Below are positions 25,189 through 33,782 of a DNA stretch of 64,000 nt, in pieces. Both the position numbers and the translations under genes were made by a program. The stretch's first letter is position 1. Each line of letters starts with the position of its first letter. The stretch is taken from contig MEPO01000009.1 in assembly GCA_001769805.1 (NCBI GenBank), positions 124,001 to 188,000 of the forward strand. The letters run 5' to 3'. Below the pieces are notes generated by a model. It saw nothing but the letters and a program-made list of their open reading frames with translations. It did no database searches and was not told the DNA's origin. The stretch comes from Bdellovibrionales bacterium GWA1_52_35. Its GTDB lineage: Bacteria; Bdellovibrionota; UBA1018.

Positions 25189-27347
25189 GCTTTTTTTTAT
25201 TACTGATGATCTCTTTCAGTTTTCGGGCGGAAGCCGGAAGCACCATTCTGCATCCCGCAGTTCAGGCACTGGATGAGGCGGGATTACCCGTTAAATCCGG
25301 CAGAAAAATGTCTGAAGAGCGGTCCTGCGGGAAATGCCATGACATCGGTTTCATCAGGAGCCACGGTGCGCATTTCAAAGGTTCAACGAAGGTCGCCTGC
25401 CTTCAATGTCATGCGAAGCCGGATTCAGCTTCTGAAGTTCTCATGGTCAATACTCTGGGTGCCCCGCAGAATGCCAATTGTGGTGCCTGTCACGGAATTT
25501 CAGGAACCGCTGGAACTCTCGAAATTCCGGCAAATTATGGCGAAGTGGATTTTACGGAACCCAGCGGCCTGCAACATTACGGATTGACCTTGAAAACGGG
25601 CGAAATCATTTCAAGCCAGCTTCCTTCTGTTTCGGCTCTCAATTTGAAGAACAAAGCGCAGCTCGATTCCCCTTGGGATGTGCACGCGGCCAGAGGCCTC
25701 TCCTGCATCAACTGTCATTACACTTTCAATGGTCCCAAAATGGCAGGTTCTCGCCGCAAAGATCTCGGTCATCTGCGGTTTGACCCGCGAATGGTTTCTT
25801 TGGCCGAATACATTCGCAGGCCTGATCATTCCTTTGCTCCACCCGCCTGTGAGTCCTGTCACAATGCGCAGATCATTCATGAAATGATTCCGTATAAAGA
25901 GCGACACCTGGCCGTACTGGCATGCCAAAGCTGTCACGTGCCGGAGCTTCATGGGCCCGCACTGCAGTCAATTGACCAGACAGTGGCTGTTCCAAATGGA
26001 AAGGCCCTGCTGAGATTCCGGGGAGTGCAGACTGATTTACGAGCGTCAGCCATGAATACGAGATATTTGGAAGGGTACAGGCCATTCCTCCTTGCCGAAA
26101 TAAAGCCGGGGGTCGGTCCGCGGCTGGCGCCTTATAATCTGATTACGCGCTGGTTCTGGAGTTCCGAGAGCAAGGAGGTATCTCCTGAGATCATCCGGGC
26201 CGCTTTTTCGGTTTCAGAAGCCGGTCTTTTTGCGCCCGAAGTTCTCCGTCTCTTGGATCAGAATGGCGATGGAACATTGGATTCTCGTGAATTAGTTCTT
26301 GATACCCGGGAGAAAGTCGAGTTCATTCAAGCCCGGTTGAAAACTCTCGGCGTCAAAGAACCGCTCATTCGGGGCGAAGTTTCCGCACACCCGGTTCAGC
26401 ATGGCATTCAGCGCGGCAAGACCGTACTTCGGAACTGCAATTCCTGTCACGAGCAGGGTTCGCGGTTGGAACAGAGTATTGTCCTTTCGGAGCAGCAGCC
26501 CTTTGGTGCCTGGATAACAAAAGCGGCAGGTCAAAAAGGTCCCGATTTCGAAGTTCAGCAGCTGCGGGTGGCGCCTCTTTTTTCAGGTTTGTATATTTTC
26601 GGAACAAGCCGCAGCCCATGGGTAAACCGAGCAGGCCTTTCTTTCTTCCTGTTAACATTGCTGGGGGTGATTATTCATGCGGGAGCCCGTTTCATCGCTT
26701 CACGATCCGCAAAAGCCTGCGAACTGCCGACTACCCCTGTCTATATGTATTCAGTTTATGAGCGGCTCTGGCATTGGCTTACGGCTCTAGGGATTCTCAT
26801 GCTGATTGTGACTGGATTTGACATCCATTACGGCGGCAAGTTCCTGGGTTTTTTCAGCTCGGTGCTGGCACACAATGCCTTGGCTTGGGTTTTTTTGGCG
26901 AATGCTTTCCTCGCGCTCTTTTATTATCTGGCGAGTGCCAAAATCCGCCAATTCGTTCCCGAGCGGAAAGGTCTGCTCTCAAATACCGTGGCCCAGATCA
27001 AATATTACACTTCCGGAATCATGAAGGGTGCGCCGCATCCGAAGAAGAAGACCGCAGAGGAGAAGCTCAATCCTTTGCAGCAGTTGACCTATCTTCTGCT
27101 GCTGAATCTGTTATTGCCGGTTCAGGTAATAACCGGGATTCTCATCTGGGGTGCAGGGAAATGGCCGGACATCACGGCGACAACCGGTGGTCTGCCGGTC
27201 CTGGCGCCGATTCATCTGCTGGGTTCCTGGCTATTTGTTTCGTTCCTGATCCTGCATGTGTACCTGACCACGACAGGACGGACCCCTCTTGCCAATATCA
27301 AAGCGATGTTGACCGGCGTTGAGCATCTGGAAGGAGACTCCAAGTGA
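25185..27347 (+). CDS. Heptaheme cytochrome c / EF-hand / cytochrome b membrane fusion
   Basis: The protein has 720 residues with a signal peptide (1-18). The periplasmic part carries seven CXXCH sites (CGKCH, CLQCH, CGACH, CINCH, CESCH, CQSCH, CNSCH). Between the sixth and seventh sites, near residue 357, is an EF-hand-like calcium loop, DQNGDGTLDSRE. From about 480 there are five hydrophobic helices of a cytochrome b561/thiosulfate-reductase-PhsC-like module, with histidines in YERLWHWLTA, FDIHYGG, LAHNALAW, APIHLLGSW and LILHVYL as possible b-haem ligands. It would oxidise quinol and pass electrons through its own c-haems to the octaheme enzyme (inference). It overlaps neighbours by 4 bases on both sides. 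Confidence 0.88.
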   Translation: MSFFLLLMISFSFRAEAGSTILHPAVQALDEAGLPVKSGRKMSEERSCGKCHDIGFIRSHGAHFKGSTKVACLQCHAKPDSASEVLMVNTLGAPQNANCGACHGISGTAGTLEIPANYGEVDFTEPSGLQHYGLTLKTGEIISSQLPSVSALNLKNKAQLDSPWDVHAARGLSCINCHYTFNGPKMAGSRRKDLGHLRFDPRMVSLAEYIRRPDHSFAPPACESCHNAQIIHEMIPYKERHLAVLACQSCHVPELHGPALQSIDQTVAVPNGKALLRFRGVQTDLRASAMNTRYLEGYRPFLLAEIKPGVGPRLAPYNLITRWFWSSESKEVSPEIIRAAFSVSEAGLFAPEVLRLLDQNGDGTLDSRELVLDTREKVEFIQARLKTLGVKEPLIRGEVSAHPVQHGIQRGKTVLRNCNSCHEQGSRLEQSIVLSEQQPFGAWITKAAGQKGPDFEVQQLRVAPLFSGLYIFGTSRSPWVNRAGLSFFLLTLLGVIIHAGARFIASRSAKACELPTTPVYMYSVYERLWHWLTALGILMLIVTGFDIHYGGKFLGFFSSVLAHNALAWVFLANAFLALFYYLASAKIRQFVPERKGLLSNTVAQIKYYTSGIMKGAPHPKKKTAEEKLNPLQQLTYLLLLNLLLPVQVITGILIWGAGKWPDITATTGGLPVLAPIHLLGSWLFVSFLILHVYLTTTGRTPLANIKAMLTGVEHLEGDSK

Positions 27348-27871
27348 GTGAAATGAAGAAAGATCCGAAACCCTATTTGGACCCGTATATCTCAGGAGCA
27401 TTGCTGGGAGTGGTCCTTTTCGCGGCATTCTTCCTGACTGGCAACGGCCTCGGCGCTTCCGGGGCGCTGAATCGCCTTGAGATCGCGCTAGTTAAACTGT
27501 TTTCGCCCGGTCATGTGGATTGCGTCACTTATCTTGCGAGCATGGGAGCCGGTGATTTGAATCCGCTCGACAGCGGACCCGTGTTCATGCTGCTCGGTAC
27601 TTTTCTCGGCGGAATGATTTCGGGCATTTTCAACAGGCGTTTCAAAGTGGAATTGAGGAAAGGGCCGCGGATTTCGAATCGCAACCGCATTGTATTCGCT
27701 CTTCTCGGTGGCATCATCATGGGGTATGGCGCGCGATTGGCACGCGGCTGCACTTCCGGACAGGCTTTGAGCGGGGGCGCGGTTCTATCGGTAGGGAGCT
27801 GGGCCTTCATGTTTTCTGTTTTCATCGGGGGCTATCTGCTGGCCTTTTTTGTTCGGAAGCTTTGGACCTGA
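27344..27871 (+). CDS. YeeE/YedE family sulfur-compound transporter, first subunit
   Basis: The 175-residue protein starts at GTG 27344, coupled to the cytochrome b gene by a GTGA overlap. It has four to five hydrophobic helices with the family cysteine motifs GHVDCVTYL and ARGCTSGQALSGGAVLS. YeeE/TsuA imports thiosulfate in characterised bacteria; this half-size protein probably pairs with the following gene. Only 13 bases separate its stop from the next ATG. Confidence 0.88.
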   Translation: MSEMKKDPKPYLDPYISGALLGVVLFAAFFLTGNGLGASGALNRLEIALVKLFSPGHVDCVTYLASMGAGDLNPLDSGPVFMLLGTFLGGMISGIFNRRFKVELRKGPRISNRNRIVFALLGGIIMGYGARLARGCTSGQALSGGAVLSVGSWAFMFSVFIGGYLLAFFVRKLWT

Positions 27872-27884
27872 GGGAGGAGATTGT

Positions 27885-29153
27885 ATGGCACCTTTTGATC
27901 TGGTACCGCTGGTCGGCAAGGGTTTTGGTTATGCACTCTTTGGTCTGGTAGGCGTGGGCTTTGGCGCGATTCTCGAGATGGCCGGCTTTGGTGATTCTCG
28001 CAAGCTCGCTGGACAATTTTATTTGGGAGAAATGACCGTGCTGAAGGTCATGTTCACCGGGATCATCGTTGCTTGCCTGCTGATTTTTCTATCATCTTCT
28101 TTGGGCATCCTGAATTTTGATGCGATCGCGGTGAATCCGACCTATCTCACGCCTCAGATTGTCGGTGGCTTGATCATGGGGGTGGGCTTTATCATAGGCG
28201 GCTTCTGCCCGGGCACTTCGGTGGTGGCTTTCTCCACTTTGAAGCTGGACGGACTGGCTTTTCTGATAGGCGTGGTTCTTGGAATAGGCGCTTTTGGCGA
28301 ATCAGTCAGTTTATTTGACGAATTTTACAATAGTGCGTTCATGGATCGTTTTCTATTATCCGATTGGATGGGCGTGAGCATTGGCATAGCTGTTGTTCTG
28401 GTAATTCTGCTGGCAGTTGCGATGTTCTATGGTGCGGAAATTCTGGAGCGGGTCTTTGGAGACAAGATCCCGCTCAAAAGGATTCAGTTCCTTCCTCAAA
28501 ATCGTTGGAAGCTCCTGGGCTCCGCCGCACTGCTGGGAACGGCATTGCTGATTCTGGTGATCGGCCAGCCCACACCCGAGCGCAAATGGGTTCAGATGAG
28601 CGCGGTGGAAGGAAAACGACTCCTCGACCGTGACGTTCAAATCCACCCGGCTGAGCTCCTCAATACGATGAATGATGGCACACTCTATACGCGGATTCTG
28701 GATGTTCGAACTGAAAGTGATTTCAATCTGTTTCATATCGAAGGCGCCCGTTCCGTAGCTCTGGCCGATCTGGTGGATTCTCAGTACGTGGAGACACTCA
28801 AGCGCGTCCCAAAAAACACGGTGCTCGTGCTGGTTTCAAATGGTGAACAGTTGGCCACAGAGGCCTGGAAGCTCTTGCGCGCCCAAGGTGTTTTGAACCT
28901 TTACCTTCTTGAAGGCGGAATCAATGGATGGCTAGATACCTTCAGTCATTCCCTCATGCTTGATTCAGCTCTTGTCCGTGGCAATGGCAGCAATGAAGAT
29001 GAGAAGTTACATTTTGCATTTACCAAGGCTCTCGGAGGTTCTCATCCGGTCTCAAATCCCATGCTCAGAATTCACGGATTTGAATCTGCCGCCAAGTACC
29101 AGCCCAAGATCAAGCTTCAGACCAAGAAGTTCATTGCTGGGGGCTGCGGCTAA
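27885..29153 (+). CDS. YeeE/YedE transporter fused to a Cys-less rhodanese domain
   Basis: Start set at ATG 27885 (422 residues), behind a strong GGGAGGAGA site; the longer frame overlaps the previous gene for no reason. Residues 1-215 hold the second YeeE half with GGFCPGTSVVA and GFGDSRKLAGQFYLGE. Residues about 235-360 form a rhodanese fold (LLNTMND...ILDVRTESDFNLFHIEGARSVAL, YLLEGGINGWLD). The position of the catalytic cysteine in LVLV(C)xxG is serine (S318), so classical sulfurtransferase chemistry by this domain is unlikely. The last 50 residues are extra and end in a GGCG motif. Last gene of the operon. Confidence 0.88.
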   Translation: MAPFDLVPLVGKGFGYALFGLVGVGFGAILEMAGFGDSRKLAGQFYLGEMTVLKVMFTGIIVACLLIFLSSSLGILNFDAIAVNPTYLTPQIVGGLIMGVGFIIGGFCPGTSVVAFSTLKLDGLAFLIGVVLGIGAFGESVSLFDEFYNSAFMDRFLLSDWMGVSIGIAVVLVILLAVAMFYGAEILERVFGDKIPLKRIQFLPQNRWKLLGSAALLGTALLILVIGQPTPERKWVQMSAVEGKRLLDRDVQIHPAELLNTMNDGTLYTRILDVRTESDFNLFHIEGARSVALADLVDSQYVETLKRVPKNTVLVLVSNGEQLATEAWKLLRAQGVLNLYLLEGGINGWLDTFSHSLMLDSALVRGNGSNEDEKLHFAFTKALGGSHPVSNPMLRIHGFESAAKYQPKIKLQTKKFIAGGCG

Positions 29154-29202
29154 GTACTGGTAATTCAATCTGTAATACACTTTCAAGGCGCTCTTGATTC
29201 CA

Positions 29203-29232
29203 TTGACAAGAATCGGTCTCCCCGCTTATGAG
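29203..29232 (+). promoter_or_regulatory. Possible promoter for the Cys/Met PLP-enzyme gene
   Basis: TTGACA (29203-29208), an 18-base spacer and TATGAG (29227-29232) lie about 45 bases before the start codon, in the 123-base gap after the sulfur operon. The -35 is a perfect consensus, the -10 is weak. Confidence 0.45.
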
Positions 29233-29276
29233 TGTAAGCATACTTAAATAGATGGTTTTTCTGCCCGGGAGGCGAA

Positions 29277-30542
29277 ATGGAAGATTCTAGAGGGTCGGAT
29301 TTTGTCGAAAAATTTTATTTGAACTGCGGCTTTGCCACGCGCTGCTTGCATGCCGGTGAGCATGTCGGACAACCCCAGTCGGCAACACATACCGGGGCGA
29401 TTTACCAGACCTCCACCTTTGTTTTCAAAGATGTGCAGGAAGGTGCAGACGTTTTTGCCGGCCGGAACAAGGCCGGATATTCCTACACCCGCATGGGCAA
29501 TCCCACGGTGAAGTTGCTCGAAGCCAAGGTGAATTCGCTCGAAGGCGCGGAAATTAAAAAGCGGAACCCGGAAATCTGTGTGTCGACCCAGGCTTTCTCC
29601 TCCGGAATGGGAGCGATTTCGACCGTATTGATGGCACTCGCGAGCCAGGGTGACACGATCATTTTCGGAAACGTCCTGTATGCCGCGACCGAACATCTGG
29701 CCAACAATGTATTGAATCGTTTTGGAATTCATTCTGTGGGCGTGGATACAACGGATCTGAAAGCGGTTGAAGCAGCACTTCATCAATATCCCAAAGCGCG
29801 TGCGCTCTTCGTCGAAACACCCACCAACCCTTTGCTTGCTGTTTCGGACATTGCGTCCATCTCCAGGCTGATTAAAGCCATCAATCCGAAAATCGCGCTC
29901 GTCGTGGACAATACCTTCGCCACTCCTTATCTCCAGCGCCCGCTGGAGTTCGGTGCTGATGTGGTCGTGCACTCGACGACTAAATACATCTGCGGTCACG
30001 GAACCGTCGTGGGAGGACTTGCGACGACGGCCAACGACGCGATCAAAGATTCCATTTACACCGTCCTGAAAGACGTCGGGGCCAATCCCAGTCCGTTCGA
30101 CACCTGGTTGGTGAATCTCGGTCTCAAAACTCTTCCGATGCGAATGGATAAGCACTGTTCCAACGCCATGCAGGTCGCCCGCTTTCTTGAGAACCATTCC
30201 AAAGTCGCGAAAGTCTATTACCCGGGCCTGGAAAGTAGCCCCTATCATCAGCTTGCCAAAAAGCAGATGAAGGACTTCGGTGGAATGATTTCCTGCGAAC
30301 TCAAGGGTGGGCTGGATTCCGGTAAGAAGATGATGGACAACATCCATCTCTTCACTTTAGCCGTGTCGCTCGGCAGTGTGGATTCCCTGATTCAGCATCC
30401 GGCGTCGATGACTCACGCTTCCGTACCGAAGGAAAAACGTGAAAAAAGCGGGATCTCCGATGGTCTTGTGAGACTTTCGATTGGCGTTGAGGATCCTCAG
30501 GATCTGCTCGCCGCCCTCGAGGAAGTATTAAAGAAAGTCTGA
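29277..30542 (+). CDS. Cys/Met-metabolism PLP-dependent enzyme (trans-sulfuration / sulfhydrylase family)
   Basis: The protein has 421 residues, with the GGGAGGCG site just before ATG 29277. Motifs: FATRCLHAG, GAIYQTSTFVF, GYSYTRMGNPTVKLLE, SSGMGAISTVL, VETPTNPLL, VVDNTFATPYLQRPLEFGADVVVHSTTKYICGHGTVVGG (the Lys forms the PLP aldimine) and SLGSVDSLIQHPASMTH. The family includes methionine gamma-lyase, cystathionine gamma-synthase and O-acetylhomoserine sulfhydrylase, which cannot be told apart here by eye. Its position directly after a sulfur-import operon would fit assimilation of sulfide into homocysteine or cysteine (inference). Confidence 0.9.
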   Translation: MEDSRGSDFVEKFYLNCGFATRCLHAGEHVGQPQSATHTGAIYQTSTFVFKDVQEGADVFAGRNKAGYSYTRMGNPTVKLLEAKVNSLEGAEIKKRNPEICVSTQAFSSGMGAISTVLMALASQGDTIIFGNVLYAATEHLANNVLNRFGIHSVGVDTTDLKAVEAALHQYPKARALFVETPTNPLLAVSDIASISRLIKAINPKIALVVDNTFATPYLQRPLEFGADVVVHSTTKYICGHGTVVGGLATTANDAIKDSIYTVLKDVGANPSPFDTWLVNLGLKTLPMRMDKHCSNAMQVARFLENHSKVAKVYYPGLESSPYHQLAKKQMKDFGGMISCELKGGLDSGKKMMDNIHLFTLAVSLGSVDSLIQHPASMTHASVPKEKREKSGISDGLVRLSIGVEDPQDLLAALEEVLKKV

Positions 30543-30639
30543 TCGAAAAATGGAGAGCAGTCCCGGGTCATGAGCATGGACCGGCGCGCCTACCTATTTT
30601 TTTTCGAACGGAATAAGAATGTCTCATCAAGGAGAACTT

Positions 30640-31164
30640 ATGAGACTACGAAAAATTGGCATTGTCGCGGCAATTGCGGCCACATTCATCGCACCGGATG
30701 CTTCCGCCAGCAGTGCACTGCGCGAAGCGCTGGCGCAGTATGAAGGCAAGTACGAAGTGCAGAGCTGTGATGCGAACGGTAGTCTTTTGCATCCCGGCCA
30801 TACCCCTATAGTGATCTCAGTTGATGAACCAAATGCAGCGGAGGCGCCTTTCATCTTGCGAGTCGATGGGGGGGAGGGCTTCGTGATCAAGGATTTCACT
30901 GAATCCGTGATTACTGATAAAAAACGGGCAGACCACACCTGCGTCAAAGAGAAATATGAGTACCGTCTCGAGGCCGGCATCTTCACCGTGAGCGGTAATA
31001 AACGATACTTTGATCGCGTTTTATGCCTGCTGGAACGAAAGAACAGGGAAGAACAGAAGGATTATCAGTTGAGGCTTGAAGGGAATGCAATCCATGAAAG
31101 TTATCGGCAGGCCATTGGAGCAGTGGTGATGGAAGGGACCTGCAAACTGGTGCGCAAGGATTGA
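30640..31164 (+). CDS. Exported protein, unknown function
   Basis: Start at ATG 30640 (174 residues), because AAGGAG lies 6 bases upstream and a good signal peptide follows (ending ASAS, residues 1-23). The mature part contains four cysteines (SCDANG, DHTCVKE, VLCLLE, GTCKLV), likely two disulphides, and a predicted beta-sandwich pattern. No family recognised. It converges with the MMPL exporter gene, 5 bases between ends. Confidence 0.72.
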   Translation: MRLRKIGIVAAIAATFIAPDASASSALREALAQYEGKYEVQSCDANGSLLHPGHTPIVISVDEPNAAEAPFILRVDGGEGFVIKDFTESVITDKKRADHTCVKEKYEYRLEAGIFTVSGNKRYFDRVLCLLERKNREEQKDYQLRLEGNAIHESYRQAIGAVVMEGTCKLVRKD

Positions 31165-31169
31165 CAGCT

Positions 31170-33662
31170 TCAGGCGGCCTTTCTGCGTTCCTGTTCCTGA
31201 ATTGGAAGTTTCTGCACAGTTTGTCTGCGATGCAGGTCCAGAAGGTAGATCAGGGCGGGGACCGTGAGCAATGCGGCAAAAAGGCAGGTGATCTCGCCGA
31301 TGATCGCTATTTTTCCAAAGCTCACAAAGCCCTGGTTTCCCGCGATCAGAAGTGAGCCGTATCCAATGATCGTGGTTAAACTCTCCAGGGCGACGGCCCC
31401 TCCGGTGGTCCGCAAAGCTTTCATGATGCTGCCGGGGCCTTCCAGACGATAACGCTGAAGCGTGTTGATCGCATAGTCCACGCCAATACCAAAGGTGATG
31501 GGAATGGCAATGAAGTTTAAGAAATTGATTTTAATCACCCATTGGAAAAGAGAACCGGCAAGCCAGCTCATTCCCAGAAGCAGAGAGAGCAGGACAAAAC
31601 CAGACGTCCGCACGTCCCGGAATAGAATAAGAACCAGAATGGTTACGGCCCCGGCGGCCACGAGGGTTGCGCGAGGACCGTCCCTGCGGATGGACTGTTG
31701 CATGTCCACAGTGAGCGGAAGCTGACCTACTACCGGAGCTCCTGGCTCCACGGAGTCAGTGATCTGCCGCACCTTGGAAATAAATCGGGTCTGATACGCA
31801 CCGCTGCGGCTGATTTCGCGTTCAACTCTGGGCTCTACCAGCACAAGCTTGCCCGTCGTACCATTGATTTCCCGAAATCGCGCACGGATGGATTCGGGCA
31901 AGTCGGCCGCAGTAAACGGCGTGAAATTCTCCTTCTGGAGAAAGCTCCGGGCCAGACGGCGATCCCGTGGATTGAGCTGCGCCTGCAGGGCCGGAATGAG
32001 CGCGCTTCTGATTTCTCTCAGAACCTGAATTTTAGCCCGTTGCTGCCGCGGCACCAGATCACCCAGCGAGTAGATGCCGGCAAAATCACCGTTCGGACCG
32101 TCCTTCTTCTGTTCAGCTTTCAGCTTGCGGCTGATGGCTTCCGCATTCCGGATGGAGCTTGGGAGGATCACCACGGGAGAAATGTATCTTTGGAAGATTT
32201 CGTCCAGATATCGTGAATAATAACCTGATCCGGATTCAAGGCTCGTTTTGTCCCGGAGTTGGGTTGTGTCGGTCTCGAAAAGATTGTCTTGAAACTGCGT
32301 GACACTCAATACCGCGCCCACAACAAGGAGGCTTGAGAAGCTGAGTAGCAGTACGGAATACCGGCTCACGACCCACGCGTTGGTTTTGGAGAATGTTTCG
32401 GACGAGTTGCGGACCTTGTGCTGCGCGAATGGGCGGAAACGTTCGGCAAGCGTGAGTAAAACGGGTAAAACCGTATAGGCACTGATCCAGCAGCATATCA
32501 TTCCGATCAGTCCTATGGTTCCGAACTGACGAAAACCCCGGAACTGGGTGGCGATCAGCGAGGCATAGGCGAGCCCCGCCGCGAGGGAGGCAATCAGAGT
32601 GGCAAGCCAGGTTTTTGTGCAAGCCGTGGTGATCGCAGTGTCGTGGGGAATCTGGCGTCGGCGTTCCTCCAGGTAACGCGCCAGAACCATGATTCCGAAG
32701 TTGATGCCGTTTCCAATAACGATCGAACCCAGGAAAGCGGAATTCGCATTCAAGTAGCCGATCAGGAAATACGAGAGGCCCAGAGCTACGGCAGTCCCCA
32801 TCACCAGGCTTAAAACCAGTGCGAGAGTCGTCAACCAGTCCCGGAAGTAAATGATCATCGCGAGCAGAACCAGAACCGGAACCAGAACCGCCGAGAGCTG
32901 GAGATCGTGAAGCAGAGAATTGTTTTCTTCGATCAGATTCTGGGCGTCCCCGGTAAAGTGAATCTTGAGGTCCGGCGCGTACAAAGTCGGATTGAGTCGC
33001 AGAATCACCTCGTCTATGGAGGCGCGCAGTTTCAGGGCGTTGGAAATACCGGAAGCTCTACCGGCGATGTGCACCAGCAGGACTCTCATTTTCTGGTCGG
33101 GGCTTGCATAGAACCCGTCTGGAAAGCGGGTAAACATCGATGCCTGGGCTGAATATTTTCCCTCAATTCCTCCGATGTCCAGACGGGGTTCTGGAATCTC
33201 CACCTCTTCAAAGATCGTGAGGGGGTTTCGAAGAGCCTCTTCATAAGCCACCCGGTCCTGGATGTAATTCCGGACTTGCTTCAGATCCTCAAGATCAACA
33301 AACAGGGCGCGGCGTCTATTGAAAAATTCGAGTTCCCGGTCGATCCGGTATTCCACGCGGGAAATCGAGCCTTCATTTTTAAGTTCGTGGAGCTTCTGCG
33401 CCAAATCCATCACGAAGCGTTTGCTTGCCATGACGTGTTCGGACGTAATCAAAATTGCGAGATTGCTGCTGGATTCCAGTCTTTGGGTGACTTTGTCCAG
33501 ATCCACGACACTGCGTGCGGTTTTGGGCAGAAGTTCTTCGATTCCAGTCCTGAGATTCTTGTAAAGAAGGACCGTAAAGTAAAATGCAATGATCGTCAGA
33601 ATGGCAAAGAGGAATGACAGGCTCCAGTGGTGCCGGATCAACCACTTCAAGACGCGCCCCAT
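31170..33662 (-). CDS. MMPL/RND-superfamily exporter
   Basis: The 830-residue protein has the duplicated RND plan: one helix near 13-33, a periplasmic loop to about 245, five helices, then the same layout in the second half. Hallmark segments are NANSAFLGSIVIGNGINFGIMVLARYLEERRR and NFIAIPITFGIGVDYAINTLQRY, in which the G(x)D-type proton-relay residue is present in the second half (GVDY). Family members export lipids or hopanoid-like molecules, or work with secreted factors. No membrane-fusion or outer-membrane partner is adjacent, so it probably acts alone like HpnN/MMPL proteins (inference). Confidence 0.9.
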   Translation of the reverse strand: MGRVLKWLIRHHWSLSFLFAILTIIAFYFTVLLYKNLRTGIEELLPKTARSVVDLDKVTQRLESSSNLAILITSEHVMASKRFVMDLAQKLHELKNEGSISRVEYRIDRELEFFNRRRALFVDLEDLKQVRNYIQDRVAYEEALRNPLTIFEEVEIPEPRLDIGGIEGKYSAQASMFTRFPDGFYASPDQKMRVLLVHIAGRASGISNALKLRASIDEVILRLNPTLYAPDLKIHFTGDAQNLIEENNSLLHDLQLSAVLVPVLVLLAMIIYFRDWLTTLALVLSLVMGTAVALGLSYFLIGYLNANSAFLGSIVIGNGINFGIMVLARYLEERRRQIPHDTAITTACTKTWLATLIASLAAGLAYASLIATQFRGFRQFGTIGLIGMICCWISAYTVLPVLLTLAERFRPFAQHKVRNSSETFSKTNAWVVSRYSVLLLSFSSLLVVGAVLSVTQFQDNLFETDTTQLRDKTSLESGSGYYSRYLDEIFQRYISPVVILPSSIRNAEAISRKLKAEQKKDGPNGDFAGIYSLGDLVPRQQRAKIQVLREIRSALIPALQAQLNPRDRRLARSFLQKENFTPFTAADLPESIRARFREINGTTGKLVLVEPRVEREISRSGAYQTRFISKVRQITDSVEPGAPVVGQLPLTVDMQQSIRRDGPRATLVAAGAVTILVLILFRDVRTSGFVLLSLLLGMSWLAGSLFQWVIKINFLNFIAIPITFGIGVDYAINTLQRYRLEGPGSIMKALRTTGGAVALESLTTIIGYGSLLIAGNQGFVSFGKIAIIGEITCLFAALLTVPALIYLLDLHRRQTVQKLPIQEQERRKAA

Positions 33663-33782
33663 TCCGGGGCTTGATTCAGCTTTCGTGCCATAAAATCTAG
33701 TGCAGGTGCTTCGGAAATTCGGGCGGAAAATTCAGATCGACCTCTTTTTTTTACCTGAAAATGAGCAGATAATGGGGCCCGT

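Noticed and set aside
29244..30347. Long minus-strand frame opposite the PLP enzyme
   Set aside because: It lies opposite the PLP-enzyme gene, which has a complete set of family motifs; no motif or signal of its own.
30563..30604. Possible rho-independent terminator after the PLP enzyme
   Set aside because: CCGG(G)TC/GACCGG pairs with a bulge and the T-run starts 12 bases after the stem, a poor intrinsic terminator.
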